From Bittarella massiliensis (ex Durand et al. 2017) (GTDB taxonomy: Bacteria > Bacillota > Clostridia > Oscillospirales > Ruminococcaceae), in the NCBI RefSeq assembly GCF_001486165.1, contig NZ_LN908975.1, forward strand, positions 616,220-680,219: a stretch of 64,000 nt of DNA, given 5' to 3'. The notes beneath the pieces are model-generated. The model searched no databases and was not told the origin of the DNA. It saw only the letters and a list, made by a program, of their open reading frames with translations. Positions 7,503 through 16,018 of the stretch are shown piece by piece (the stretch's first letter is position 1; each line of letters opens with the position of its first letter). Both the position numbers and the translations under genes were made by a program.

Positions 7503-8045
7503 TTAGAGGGCGTTTTTCAGCCCACAGCTGTAGATGGAGGCGACGTCCCCGGCGCACTGGCTCACGTCCACCCGGTAGCCCTCGCCCTCCTTGGTCAGCT
7601 TGAGGACGATTTTCCACTTGGTCTCCTTGCCGCCCTTTTCCAGCTGTTTGACGATGTTCTGGGCGATGTCGTCCTCGCTCAGATCGCCGCCTTCCAAGCT
7701 GGCGGCCAGCTGCTCTTCCGAGGCCTTCTGAAACTCCTCGGCCAGGTCGACAAAGGTGGCCCCCACGGTGACGGTATAGCCCGAAGCGTCGTCGCCGGTG
7801 GACTCCAAAATGTCGAACTTGGCCTCGGCCCGGCGCTTGGCCACCACGTCGGCGCAGTAGCTCAAGTCGATCTCCCCCTGGTCGTAGCCGTCGGCCGCGG
7901 CCATGGTCGCCGCGTCCCCCTTTGCCACCGCCTCCATATAGGCGATGGCCGCCTTGTCCTGGGGCGCCTTGGGTCCGCCGCAGCCCGCCAGCAGGCAGAG
8001 GCTCAGCAGCGCAGTGGCGCACAGGGCAAATCGCTTTTTCATCAT
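7503..8045 (-). CDS. Small secreted lipoprotein, function unknown
   Basis: 180 residues. MMKKRFALCATALLSLCLLA is a type II signal peptide with lipobox LAGC, so Cys22 would be lipidated. The mature part is soluble, acidic and has a repeated helical look (KAAIAYMEAVAKGDAATMAA). This resembles the DUF5105-like lipoproteins of gut Clostridia that carry an N-terminal helical segment and a beta-rich end, but I do not recognise it firmly. Good GGAGGGG Shine-Dalgarno. Monocistronic. Confidence 0.75.
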   Translation of the reverse strand: MMKKRFALCATALLSLCLLAGCGGPKAPQDKAAIAYMEAVAKGDAATMAAADGYDQGEIDLSYCADVVAKRRAEAKFDILESTGDDASGYTVTVGATFVDLAEEFQKASEEQLAASLEGGDLSEDDIAQNIVKQLEKGGKETKWKIVLKLTKEGEGYRVDVSQCAGDVASIYSCGLKNAL

Positions 8046-8288
8046 TTGTGTCCCCTCCGTTTCCGCGGCGCGCCGGACGTTCTGCCGGGGGTCTGCGCCG
8101 CTGCCGCAAAAATCCGCGAAATGTAGCGAAATAACAGATATATCTTAACACGGGCGGCGCTTCATTGCAACAAAAGCCCCTTGTTTTATGGGGAAAGATG
8201 GATTATTATAGAGGTGGCGCACCGCCCGGCGCGCCGCATTACTGCAAAGCTACTGTAAATCGAGCTGTGCATTTTTGGAGGTACTCAA

Positions 8289-8918
8289 ATGGCAGAATTC
8301 ATGTCGTACGACCCCTGGAAGAACATCACCAGCAGAAACGGGATCCCCGGTGACGAACTGGTCTCCGCCCTGCAGAAGTCCATCCGCCGCGGCAAAGAGG
8401 AGATCGCTGTGGACGTGGCTTACGAGATGTACATCACCAGCGAGCAGTTCGAGGACAAGATGTGGCGCCGCCTGATGGCCATGGCCGTCGAGGACGTGGG
8501 CTTTGGCGACACCAACGCCCCGGTGGTGGTCTACACCCTCAACAAGATCCGGCAGGAGTTCCCCTACAACGACGGGGATCGCCCCCTCTTCTTCATGCAC
8601 GCCATCCGCTTCCTCTGCTCCCGCAGCAAAGAGCGCTCCACCGACTGCCTGAAAAACATCACCATCAAAAAGTTTGACCGCGGCTACAAGCTCGAGATCC
8701 CCGACTACGCCTACGACATGCACACCGACAAGGGCCGCGCCATGGGCCGCGACATCATCCACTTCCTCGAGTCCTCCAGCAAGGTCGAGCCGGTGATGGA
8801 GGGGTATGACGACACCTACCGCCAGAGACTCATCAAAATGATCCACGAAGAGCTGGAGCAGGGCGACGACCTGCCCCACGACCCGGACGCCTTCGTGTAC
8901 AGCGTCTGGCAGTTCTAG
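8289..8918 (+). CDS. Stand-alone RarA/MgsA C-terminal-like protein
   Basis: 209 residues behind GGAGG at 7 nt. The sequence DELVSALQKSIRRGKEEIAV followed by MAVEDVGFGDTNAP is like the C-terminal half of the RarA/MgsA clamp-loader-like ATPases (SALQKSIRGSD..., ASEDVGLADP). No AAA+ Walker motifs are present. In related Clostridia such proteins stand alone. A role in replication-fork maintenance is family inference only. Ends in a clear intrinsic terminator. Confidence 0.65.
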   Translation: MAEFMSYDPWKNITSRNGIPGDELVSALQKSIRRGKEEIAVDVAYEMYITSEQFEDKMWRRLMAMAVEDVGFGDTNAPVVVYTLNKIRQEFPYNDGDRPLFFMHAIRFLCSRSKERSTDCLKNITIKKFDRGYKLEIPDYAYDMHTDKGRAMGRDIIHFLESSSKVEPVMEGYDDTYRQRLIKMIHEELEQGDDLPHDPDAFVYSVWQF

Positions 8919-8955
8919 GCGCAGACCGACACAGCACAGACCGCTTTTTGGGGGG

Positions 8956-8983
8956 CCGCACCGCAGGGTGCGGTCCTTTTTTT
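8956..8983 (+). terminator. Intrinsic terminator
   Basis: CCGCACC / GGTGCGG stem with GCAG loop followed by a T7 tract, 38 bp after the gene ending at 8918. Confidence 0.88.
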
Positions 8984-9323
8984 GCGGCGTTCCCGCCCCG
9001 ATGCTCGAGCTTCTGCCAGGGAGACAGCGTGCTTTTCTCACAGGATCTCTTGAAAGGGAAGGCGTTGCAGGCGCAGAAAACAGGCGTTGGAGTGGTGGAC
9101 AGCGCGAAACGGGTTCCTGTGCTGCCGGTTTGCCGGTGGCGGTGGGGGCGGCGCACTCTCATCCCCTTTTTGGGGGGGATGGGTCTGTATACCGCCCGTT
9201 TAAGGCCGGTGCGGGCCCTCTGTTTCACCGGCGGTTTTGTTTTCCCCCATCCACCCCTCTTCCCGCATGGTCCCGGTGCGCGGCGCATATCCATATGTGG
9301 AAAAAGAGGGGAGGGGTTGCCCG
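8984..9323. other. Gene-free stretch carrying dispersed repeat copy A
   Basis: No credible gene. It holds one copy of the dispersed ~120-bp element (9122-9243) and the leader of the ZIP gene; open frames here do not resemble any protein. Confidence 0.6.
9122..9243 (+). repeat. Dispersed ~120-bp intergenic element, copy A
   Basis: Starts CTGCCGGTTTGCCGGTGGC and ends TTTCACCGGCGGTTTTGTTTT. The ends form an imperfect inverted repeat (CTGCCGGT / ACCGGCGG). The same start and end, about 100 bp apart, recur at 32678-32810 and, inverted, at 48139-48266. The right end also forms ACCGCC..GGCGGT followed by T-rich sequence, so it may terminate transcription. Confidence 0.7.
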
Positions 9324-10106
9324 GTGGACAGCGGCGTTTTGCAGGCCCTGGCCCTCTCCAGCGCGGCGGGTCTCTCCACCGCGCTGGGGGCGCTGGCGGT
9401 CTTTTTGGGCAGGCGGGGGAGCGACGCCCCCATGGCGGCGGCCCTGGGCTTTGCCGCCGGGGTGATGGCCGGCGTCAGCCTCTGGGACCTCTTTCCCGAA
9501 GCCATCTCCCTGTTGGCCGGGGCGCTGGGCCGCAGGCGGGGCTTCTGGCTCCTCTTCGCCGCCTTTTTGGCGGGCATCGCCCTCACCTTTGCCATTGACC
9601 GGCTGGTCCCCGACCGGCCGGTCACGGGGAAAGGAGCACCCGGCAGCGCCCCGGGGAAGAGGAGCCTCTTTCACCTGGGACTGGTCTCGATGCTGGCCAT
9701 CTTGCTGCACAACCTCCCTGAGGGGATGGCCACCTTCATGGCCGGCTACCAGGACGCAGGGCTGGGTCTCTCGGTGGCCCTGGCCATCGCCCTGCACAAC
9801 ATCCCCGAAGGGGTCACGGTGGCGATGCCCATCTACCAGTCCACCGGCAGCCGCGCCCGCGCCTTTGGCTGCGCCCTTCTCTCCGGCCTCTCCGAACCGG
9901 TGGGGGCCCTTCTGGCCTGGCTGGTGCTGGGCCCCTTTCTCTCGCCGGCCCTGCTGGGGGCGGTCTTTTCCCTGGTCTGCGGGGTGATGCTCTTCATCGC
10001 CGTGGAGGAGCTGATCCCCGCCTCCTGGGGCTTTGGCCGCTACCGCCTCACCCTTCTTTCCATCGGGGCGGGGCTGGCAATCTCCTGGCTGGGCACCCGC
10101 CTCTAA
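9324..10106 (+). CDS. ZIP-family metal transporter (ZupT-like)
   Basis: About 260 residues from a GTG at 9324 (after AGAGGGGAGGGG); an ATG-initiated extension to 9237 would be non-helical and lacks a ribosome site. Eight hydrophobic segments. HNLPEGMATFMAGYQ and HNIPEGVTVAMPIYQS are the two metal-binding histidine motifs of TM4 and TM5, and VEELIPA closes the family signature. Imports divalent metal such as zinc or iron across the cytoplasmic membrane. A second ZIP paralogue lies at 19336. Confidence 0.88.
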   Translation: MDSGVLQALALSSAAGLSTALGALAVFLGRRGSDAPMAAALGFAAGVMAGVSLWDLFPEAISLLAGALGRRRGFWLLFAAFLAGIALTFAIDRLVPDRPVTGKGAPGSAPGKRSLFHLGLVSMLAILLHNLPEGMATFMAGYQDAGLGLSVALAIALHNIPEGVTVAMPIYQSTGSRARAFGCALLSGLSEPVGALLAWLVLGPFLSPALLGAVFSLVCGVMLFIAVEELIPASWGFGRYRLTLLSIGAGLAISWLGTRL

Positions 10107-10177
10107 ATGGGGTGGCCCCGATCCCCCCTTGCCAAACATTTTTTATTCTGCTAAAGTGGAAAAAACGATTGGGGGAA

Positions 10178-11329
10178 ATGCCGGTGAAGAGAAGCGTCTT
10201 GTTTGGCAGCCTTGTGGCCGAGGGGAGCCGCTACCAGGTGGGGCAGGCCTATGCCGCCCAGTTGCGGCAAAACCCCCTCCTGCGGCAAATCAACCTCCTG
10301 CCGGAGGGGGAGGAGGTCACCGGCCCCGCCCTGCGGGCGAAGATGCGGCTGCTGGAGGCGGCGATCCCCGGGCTGGGGGAGGAGATCGCCGGCACCAGCG
10401 AGGCCCTGGGTATCCGCCCCGGCCGGCTGGCCATCTTTTCCGATCGCTGCTGTCAGCCCGGCCGCTGCAGCCAGATCGCCGCCCTCCCCGCCATCACCGG
10501 GGACGGACACCTCTACCTGGCCCGCAGCTACGAGTACGGGTTTGCGGACGAGCTCTGCCTCTGCGTCACCCGGGCGGCGGGCAGTCCGGCCCAGGCGGGC
10601 TTCTCCCTCCTCCTCTTTGGGCGGATGGACGGGATGAACGACCGGGGGCTCTGCGTCACCATGTCCACCTGTTCCTTCCTGCAGCCGGCCGAGGGGGAGG
10701 GGCTCTGGTTCCCCGTGGTCCTGCGGGCCCTGTTGGAGCGCTGCGCCACGGTGGCCGAGGCCAGCGACCTGCTGGCCCAGCTCCCCCTGCGCACCAACGA
10801 CGTCTTCTTGCTGGCCGACCGCAGCGGCCGCGCCCGGGTGGCGGAGATGGCCAGTGTCGGCGGCGCGCACCGCCTCTCCTTTCGCGACAGCGAGCGGTGG
10901 CTGGTGGCCACCAACCACTATCAAAATGAGGAGATGCGCCCCTTTGACAACCACCGGGGCCGACACTCGGTCCGGCGCTGGAAGATCGCCCGCCGCGCCC
11001 TGGAGGAGGGGGTGGGCCGGCTGGACGGGCCCGCCCTCAAGGCCCTGCTGGAGCGACCCATGCCCGACGGGGTCGCCTGCCCCTACTATCAAGACGGGCT
11101 GGGCACCCTTCGCTCCATGCTCTTCGACGTCACCGCCGGCCGCCTGGAGGTCTGCTTCGGCGCCCCCACCGGGGCGGGGTGGACCCCGGTCTCCCTGCAA
11201 GACACCTGCGAAAATCGGGTCTTTTCGGTGGAGGTGGAGAGCCGCGCTCCCCGGGACCCCGCCTCCTTCTGGACCTTTCTCCCCCCGGGGGACGAGGACG
11301 AGGGCGACGACTGGCAGAGCGCTTATTGA
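10178..11329 (+). CDS. C45-type Ntn hydrolase / acyltransferase-like protein
   Basis: About 383 residues; ATG 10178 or GTG 10184 both follow GGGGGAA. The block GRCSQIAALPAITGDGHLYL then ARSYEYGF resembles the peptidase C45 / linear-amide hydrolase fold. There a Cys becomes the N-terminal nucleophile after self-cleavage and an Arg-containing strand follows. GMNDRGLCVTMSTC is the matching second block. Substrate unknown; relatives act on penicillin, bile-acid or N-acyl-amino-acid amides. Here the residue before the candidate Cys is Arg rather than Gly, so processing is uncertain. Confidence 0.65.
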   Translation: MPVKRSVLFGSLVAEGSRYQVGQAYAAQLRQNPLLRQINLLPEGEEVTGPALRAKMRLLEAAIPGLGEEIAGTSEALGIRPGRLAIFSDRCCQPGRCSQIAALPAITGDGHLYLARSYEYGFADELCLCVTRAAGSPAQAGFSLLLFGRMDGMNDRGLCVTMSTCSFLQPAEGEGLWFPVVLRALLERCATVAEASDLLAQLPLRTNDVFLLADRSGRARVAEMASVGGAHRLSFRDSERWLVATNHYQNEEMRPFDNHRGRHSVRRWKIARRALEEGVGRLDGPALKALLERPMPDGVACPYYQDGLGTLRSMLFDVTAGRLEVCFGAPTGAGWTPVSLQDTCENRVFSVEVESRAPRDPASFWTFLPPGDEDEGDDWQSAY

Positions 11330-11335
11330 ATCAAA

Positions 11336-11369
11336 AAAAGAGCCGTCCCGGCCGGGGCGGCTCTTTTTG
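11336..11369. terminator. Bidirectional terminator
   Basis: AAAGAGCCG.CCCG stem with its complement and T5 on the plus strand, A-run on the other side, between convergent genes. Confidence 0.88.
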
Positions 11370-11384
11370 TCGGTTCGCGTTCGG

Positions 11385-13154
11385 TCAGTGGACCGAGTAC
11401 TTCTCGCTGTACTCCTGGTAGAGGCGGTTGTACTCCTCCTCCCGCCCGTCGTGCAGGGTCTGGCGGTACTGGTGGGCGTCGAAATCGCCCTTCTGTTCCC
11501 CCTCGTACCCCACCACATAGGCGGCGATGTTGGAGCAGTGGTCGGCGATCCGCTCCAGGTTGGTCAAGATCTCCAGGAAGATGACCCCCGCGTCGATGGA
11601 GCAGGTGCCCTGTTTCAGCCGCTCGATGTGCTGGGCCTTCAGCTCGTCTTTGATTTGGTCGATGGTCTCTTCCAGCGGCTCGATTTCCCGGGCGACCTCC
11701 ACGTCCCGGTCCCGGAAGGCGGCGACCGCCTTGCCCAAGATCTCGCCGATGGCCTTGTCTAGGATGATCAGCTCCCTCTTGGCCATGTCCGAGAGGACGA
11801 CCTTCTTGTCGGCGATCTCCCCGCCCCGCTCCAACACGTTGATGGCGTAGTCGCCGATGCGCTCGAACTCGGTCACCAGCCAGAACATCTCGGACACCTG
11901 GCGGCTCTCCTGGTCGCTCAAGGGCTGGTTGGTCAGCTTTAACAGGTAGCGGGAGAGGGTGACCTCCATCTTGTCGATGGCCGCCTCGTACTCGGCAATG
12001 CTGTCGGCGGTCTTCTGGTCGTAGCTGAACAGCTGTGAGACCATCTTCGAGCAGTTTTTCTGCCCGTATTCCCCCATCTTCAGTACCACGCTGCGGGCCT
12101 GCTCGATGGCCAGCCCCGGCGAGGCCAGCAGCCGCTCGTCCAGCAGCGGCACCTCGGGGGTGAGGTCCTCCTCTCCCTTCTTGGAGCGGATGGACATCTC
12201 AGCCAGCTTGCCCAGCCCCTTGTAAAAGGGGACCAGCAGCACGGTGGTGCAGATGTTGAAGATGGTGTGGAAGTTGGCGATGTCGGCCCGAGTGATGGCC
12301 TCGTTCCAGAAGCCAAAGCCCACCAGGTGTTGCACCGCATAGATGGCGGTGAGGAAGACCGCGGTGCCGATGACGTTGAAGTAGAGGTGGACCGCCGCCG
12401 CCCGCTTGGCGTTTTTGTTGGCGCCGATGGAGGCCAGGATGGCGGTGATGCAGGTGCCGATGTTCTGCCCCATGATGATGGGGATGGCGGTGGAGTAGCG
12501 GAGCTGCCCGGTGGAGGAGACGGCCTGCAAAATGCCCACCGAGGCCGAGGAGGACTGGATGACCGCCGTGAGGATGGTCCCCGCCAGCACCCCGAGGATG
12601 GGATTGGAGAGGGCGGTGAGGATGTCGGCGAACTGGGGCAGGTCCCGCAGGGGGGCCATGGAGCTTTCCATCGACTGCATCCCGATGAAGAGGATGCCGA
12701 AGCCCATCAGGATCTGGCCCAGATTTTTCTGCTTGTTGCCCTGCAAGAACATGAAGAGGACGATGCCGATGGCCGCCATCAGCGGCGCCAGGGCGGTGGG
12801 CTTGACCAGCTGCAGGAAGAAGTTGGAGGAGCTGATGTCCCCCAGGGCCAGGATCTGGGCGGTGATGGTGGTGCCGATGTTGGCCCCCATGATGATGCCG
12901 ATGGCCCGGTCCAGCTTGAGGATGCCCGAGTTGACCAGCCCCACCACGATGACAGTGGTGGCCGAGGAGGACTGGATGACCGCCGTGATCAGCGCCCCCA
13001 GCAGCACGCTCTTGAAGATGTTGGAGGTCATCTTGGTGAGGATGATCTCCAGCTTGGAGCCGGCCAGCTTCTCCAGCCCCGACCCCATGATGTTCATTCC
13101 GTAGAGAAACATGGCCAGCCCGCCGGCCAGCGAGAGAAAGTTGAAGAAATTCAT
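11385..13154 (-). CDS. Na/Pi cotransporter family protein with PhoU-like domain
   Basis: Start at ATG 13154, 5 nt after GGGGGAACGAC, giving 589 residues; a longer frame to 13172 lacks a ribosome site. Two inverted PNaS repeats each carry the QSSSA motif (AVIQSSSATTVIVVGLVNSG and AVIQSSSASVGILQAVSS), the sodium/phosphate-binding signature. The last ~230 residues are a helical PhoU-like domain (ERIGDYAINVLERGGEIADK; NLERIADHCSNIAAYVVG). Imports phosphate or exports it in a regulated way. Monocistronic, with a TTAAAG-17-TATACT promoter just upstream. Confidence 0.92.
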   Translation of the reverse strand: MNFFNFLSLAGGLAMFLYGMNIMGSGLEKLAGSKLEIILTKMTSNIFKSVLLGALITAVIQSSSATTVIVVGLVNSGILKLDRAIGIIMGANIGTTITAQILALGDISSSNFFLQLVKPTALAPLMAAIGIVLFMFLQGNKQKNLGQILMGFGILFIGMQSMESSMAPLRDLPQFADILTALSNPILGVLAGTILTAVIQSSSASVGILQAVSSTGQLRYSTAIPIIMGQNIGTCITAILASIGANKNAKRAAAVHLYFNVIGTAVFLTAIYAVQHLVGFGFWNEAITRADIANFHTIFNICTTVLLVPFYKGLGKLAEMSIRSKKGEEDLTPEVPLLDERLLASPGLAIEQARSVVLKMGEYGQKNCSKMVSQLFSYDQKTADSIAEYEAAIDKMEVTLSRYLLKLTNQPLSDQESRQVSEMFWLVTEFERIGDYAINVLERGGEIADKKVVLSDMAKRELIILDKAIGEILGKAVAAFRDRDVEVAREIEPLEETIDQIKDELKAQHIERLKQGTCSIDAGVIFLEILTNLERIADHCSNIAAYVVGYEGEQKGDFDAHQYRQTLHDGREEEYNRLYQEYSEKYSVH

Positions 13155-13445
13155 GTCGTTCCCCCAAAACACAAGAATTGGTCCGCCGCCTCGCTCCCCC
13201 TGCCCGTCCCTAAAAGGCGGGCGCCGCGGGAAAAGGCCGCTCGTTTTGTCGGCGCTTTTTGCCAGGGACAGTATAACAGTTCTTTATGGGCACTTTAATA
13301 TTATTTTGCAAAGGCGATATTTTTCGATGTTTTGGCTAAAATACTCCGGAAAAAGTCCGGAATGGATCGCCCAAAGCGACAAGAAAATATCCAAAAAAAG
13401 GAATCTTGTCTTAAGAGGGAAGGGGGCGATTTACAGAGACTTTAC

Positions 13446-13485
13446 AAAAAGGCAGGCGGCCGGTCGCCCCGGCCGCCTGCCAGTT
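13446..13485 (-). terminator. Terminator of the polysaccharide deacetylase gene
   Basis: Perfect 13-bp stem (13451-13463 with 13469-13481) and, reading leftward, T5. Confidence 0.9.
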
Positions 13486-13496
13486 GAAGGGCGGCG

Positions 13497-14366
13497 TCAC
13501 ATGGTCTGAAAGGTGTAGCCCTGGGAGAGGGCATAGTCGATGAAATCGCCGAGGATGGCGGTGTTGGTGCTGGAGACCGAGTGCAGCAGGAAGATGGCCC
13601 CGGGGTGGAGGTTCTTTTTCAGCTTCTCCAGGCTCTCGGCCTTGTCCGGCTGGGCCTCGGGCACCCAGTCCTTGTAGGCGTAGGACCAGAAGATCGACTT
13701 GTAGCCGTAGTCGCGCACCACGGCCAGCATCCGCTCGGAGTACTCGCCCATGGGGAAGCGAAAGACCTTCATGTCGTAGCCAAAGGTCTCCTTGACATAC
13801 TGGTGCATGAAGTCGATGTCGGCGTTGGCCTCGCTCACCGAGAGGGTGGGGAAGGACTTGTGCTTTTGGGAGTGGTTGCCCAGGGTGTGCCCCTCGGCGA
13901 CCATCCGCCGGCAGAGGTCGGGGGCCTCCTTGCAGTAGTCGTAGGTCAAAAAGAAGGTGGCGGGCACCTGCTTTTCTTTGAGGGTGTCGAGGATCTTGCC
14001 GGTGTAGCCGTTTTCGTACCCCTGGTCAAAGGTCAGGTAGATGACCTTGTCCTCCGGGCCGATGAAGGCGGCGTTGTACTCGTCCCCCAGCTTCTGCTGG
14101 GTCTCCACGGCGGCCACCGGGCGGTTTTTGTCGTCCATCTCCCGCCCCTGTCCCCAGCCGATCTTGTTGTTTTTCAGGCTGTCGTAGTCGGTCTTGGAGG
14201 CGGTGGTCCCGGCGTTGGCGGCAAAGGCGCTGCCGCGGGAGGTGTCGTCCCCGTCCTGGTTTTTGGTGATGGAGGAGGTGCTCCCGATCCCGCTGGTATC
14301 GTTGGTGCAGCCTGCCATCGAGAGACAGATGGCCAGGCAGAGAGCCAGTGCGGCGCATTTTTTCAT
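13497..14366 (-). CDS. pdaA: PdaA-type polysaccharide deacetylase lipoprotein
   Basis: Starts at ATG 14366 behind GGAAAGGAC. Signal peptide MKKCAALALCLAICLSMAGC puts lipidated Cys at 20, then a Ser/Thr/Asp-rich linker. The NodB domain shows VIYLTFDQGYENGYTGKILD, LGNHSQKHKSFP and FRFPMGEYSERMLAVVRDYG, then IFWSYAYKDW, which match PdaA. PdaA removes acetyl groups from MurNAc on the way to spore-cortex muramic-delta-lactam. The metal-binding motif reads TFDQGYE where family members have TFDNGYE; the HxxxH motif is HSQKH. Suggests a spore former. 289 residues. Confidence 0.85.
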   Translation of the reverse strand: MKKCAALALCLAICLSMAGCTNDTSGIGSTSSITKNQDGDDTSRGSAFAANAGTTASKTDYDSLKNNKIGWGQGREMDDKNRPVAAVETQQKLGDEYNAAFIGPEDKVIYLTFDQGYENGYTGKILDTLKEKQVPATFFLTYDYCKEAPDLCRRMVAEGHTLGNHSQKHKSFPTLSVSEANADIDFMHQYVKETFGYDMKVFRFPMGEYSERMLAVVRDYGYKSIFWSYAYKDWVPEAQPDKAESLEKLKKNLHPGAIFLLHSVSSTNTAILGDFIDYALSQGYTFQTM

Positions 14367-14963
14367 ACTCGTCTGTCCTTTCCGGGTGCGGCCCGCCAGC
14401 GGGCTGCATCGCTTGCAAAATAGGGTTGCGAAGATTAGTGTTGCGGCTTTTGCAGGGGATATGCGCCCCGGCGCGCCTGCGGGGGGAAGTGGCAGAATTG
14501 GCAGAAATTTGCCTTTCAAAGGGAATAAAATAGAAAACAAATTGTCGTTTTTAAGTCGAAAAATACGATTTGTATACAAAGAGGGCGGCCGAGACGGGGC
14601 AACAGCGGGGAAGGGAGGGGGCGTTCCCCCCCTTTTTATCCCGGCAGGGGCCGGAGAGCGTTTATTCCTTTTTCCCCTCCGCCCCCGTACCCTGTGGCCG
14701 ACGTGCCGCCCCAGACTGTTTTTGCCGTGCCGTCATCATCGAGTGGCTATCGGCCATCCAGTCCTTTTCCTCTGCATCGGCGGTGGCCGGGTTGCCGCTC
14801 GGCATGCCTCTCGCTGTGGGGATGTGGGGCGGCCCTTCGCCCCTTTTCTCCCTGCGCAGACCGCCTCTCTTTCCCTTGCATCCATGGGGTGTGGGGGTAC
14901 TGCCCGTCCCCTTTTCTCTGTACTGATAGGCGGAAGGGCCGACTTCCCCTCTTCTCCTCGCAG

Positions 14964-15342
14964 CGGTGGGACAGAGAGGCCACTCCGCCTCTCCTCGCGG
15001 CGGTGGAGCAGAGAGGCCGCTCCGCCTCTCCTCGCAGCAGCGGGACGGAGAGACCGTTCCGCCTCTCCTCGCGGCGGTGGAGCAGAGCGGCCGTTCCGCC
15101 TCTCCTCGCGGCGGTGGAGCAGAGCGGCCGTTCCGCCTCTCCTCGCAGCGGTGGGACAGAGAGACCGTTCCGCCTCTCCTCGCAGCGGTGGGACAGAGGG
15201 GCCGCTCCGCTTCTCCTCGCAGCGGTGGGGCAGAGAGGCCGCTCCGCCTCTCCTCGCGGCGGTGGGACAGAGGGGCCGCTCTGCCTCTCCTCGCGGCGGT
15301 GGAGCAAAGAGGCCGTTCTGCCTTTCCTCGCGGCAGCGGGAT
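14964..15342 (+). repeat. Tandem array, strict 37-bp unit, about 10 copies
   Basis: Unit boundaries recur exactly every 37 bp: 14964, 15001, 15038, 15075, 15112, 15149, 15186, 15223, 15260, 15297, 15334. Not one indel occurs although many substitutions do. Each unit contains AGAGGC..GCCTCT-type inverted words separated by 6-8 bp, so the RNA would be a string of hairpins. 37 is not divisible by 3, so the array is non-coding. No sequence-diverse spacers, hence not CRISPR. Confidence 0.92.
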
Positions 15343-15954
15343 AGGATGCCCTCCCTCTTTTCCTATATCGATAGGACAGAGTTGTCCCCCCCTTTTTTCT
15401 CCCTTTATGGCGGTAAGGCAGGGGTGTGGTCCACCGCTTCTCCCCACATCAGAGGGCAGGGCTCTGCCCTTTTCCCCCGCGTGCAGAACAAGGATCTCAC
15501 CCTCACTCCGCCACACCAGTAGGGCCGGGTCGCGCCCTGCCCACCCCCTCTCTGTGTGGGGGGACCGAGGCGGTTCCCAGCCCCCTTTCCCCTGCGGCGG
15601 TGGGGGCCGACCCCACCGATCGTGTGAAAAGGGAGGTGCCTTTACAGAGTGCTTCCGCAGAGAGGCGGCGTCCAAAGGCGGTTGGCCGGCAAAAGGAAGC
15701 GGTGGACGGCCAAGGCTGCCCCGCCCTTTCAAGGTCCCCTTTTCCCCCGCAGTCTTCAGGGAAGAGGAACCTGCTGCGGGAGGGGGCCGCCCCTGCCATC
15801 CTCCAGAGCTCCGGCGCGGCGGCCCTCTGCCCAAAGTCCCTTTCCAGCCCTCTGCAAGCGCCCAACGCGGGTCACCCACCGACTGCCTTTTTCCCGCCCT
15901 TTGCCCCCTCTATCCCGCAGCCCCCTTGCCCCCACATGGGCCCTGCCGGAAAAG

Positions 15955-15999
15955 AAAAAAGAGCCCCGGCCCCCACAGAGGGGGCGCGGAGCTCTTTTG
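15955..15999 (-). terminator. Terminator of the dipeptidase gene
   Basis: Long interrupted stem (AAAAGAGC... / ...GCTCTTTT) with T6 on the minus strand, 20 bp after the stop at 16019. Confidence 0.82.
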
Positions 16000-16018
16000 A
16001 AACGGCTCGGTCGGCCTT

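Larger units (their letters stand above)
14367..16018. other. 1.6-kb gene-free region with 37-bp tandem array
   Basis: No believable gene. All frames are open across much of it on both strands because of composition and the 37-bp repeat, and the translations are Arg/Pro/Ser junk. The flanks of the array (14700-14950 and 15345-15560) contain poorer variants of the same CCTCTC/GGTGGG words. The right end is a terminator for the dipeptidase gene. Confidence 0.8.

Noticed and set aside
7438..8151. Second frame on the minus strand over the small lipoprotein gene
   Set aside because: Shadow of the lipoprotein gene in another phase; the lipoprotein frame has signal peptide and ribosome site.
14662..15879. 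Long open frame on the minus strand (about 400 codons) and overlapping plus-strand frames
   Set aside because: They read through the 37-bp tandem array in all phases, have low-complexity Arg/Pro/Ser content, no ribosome site and no family likeness.
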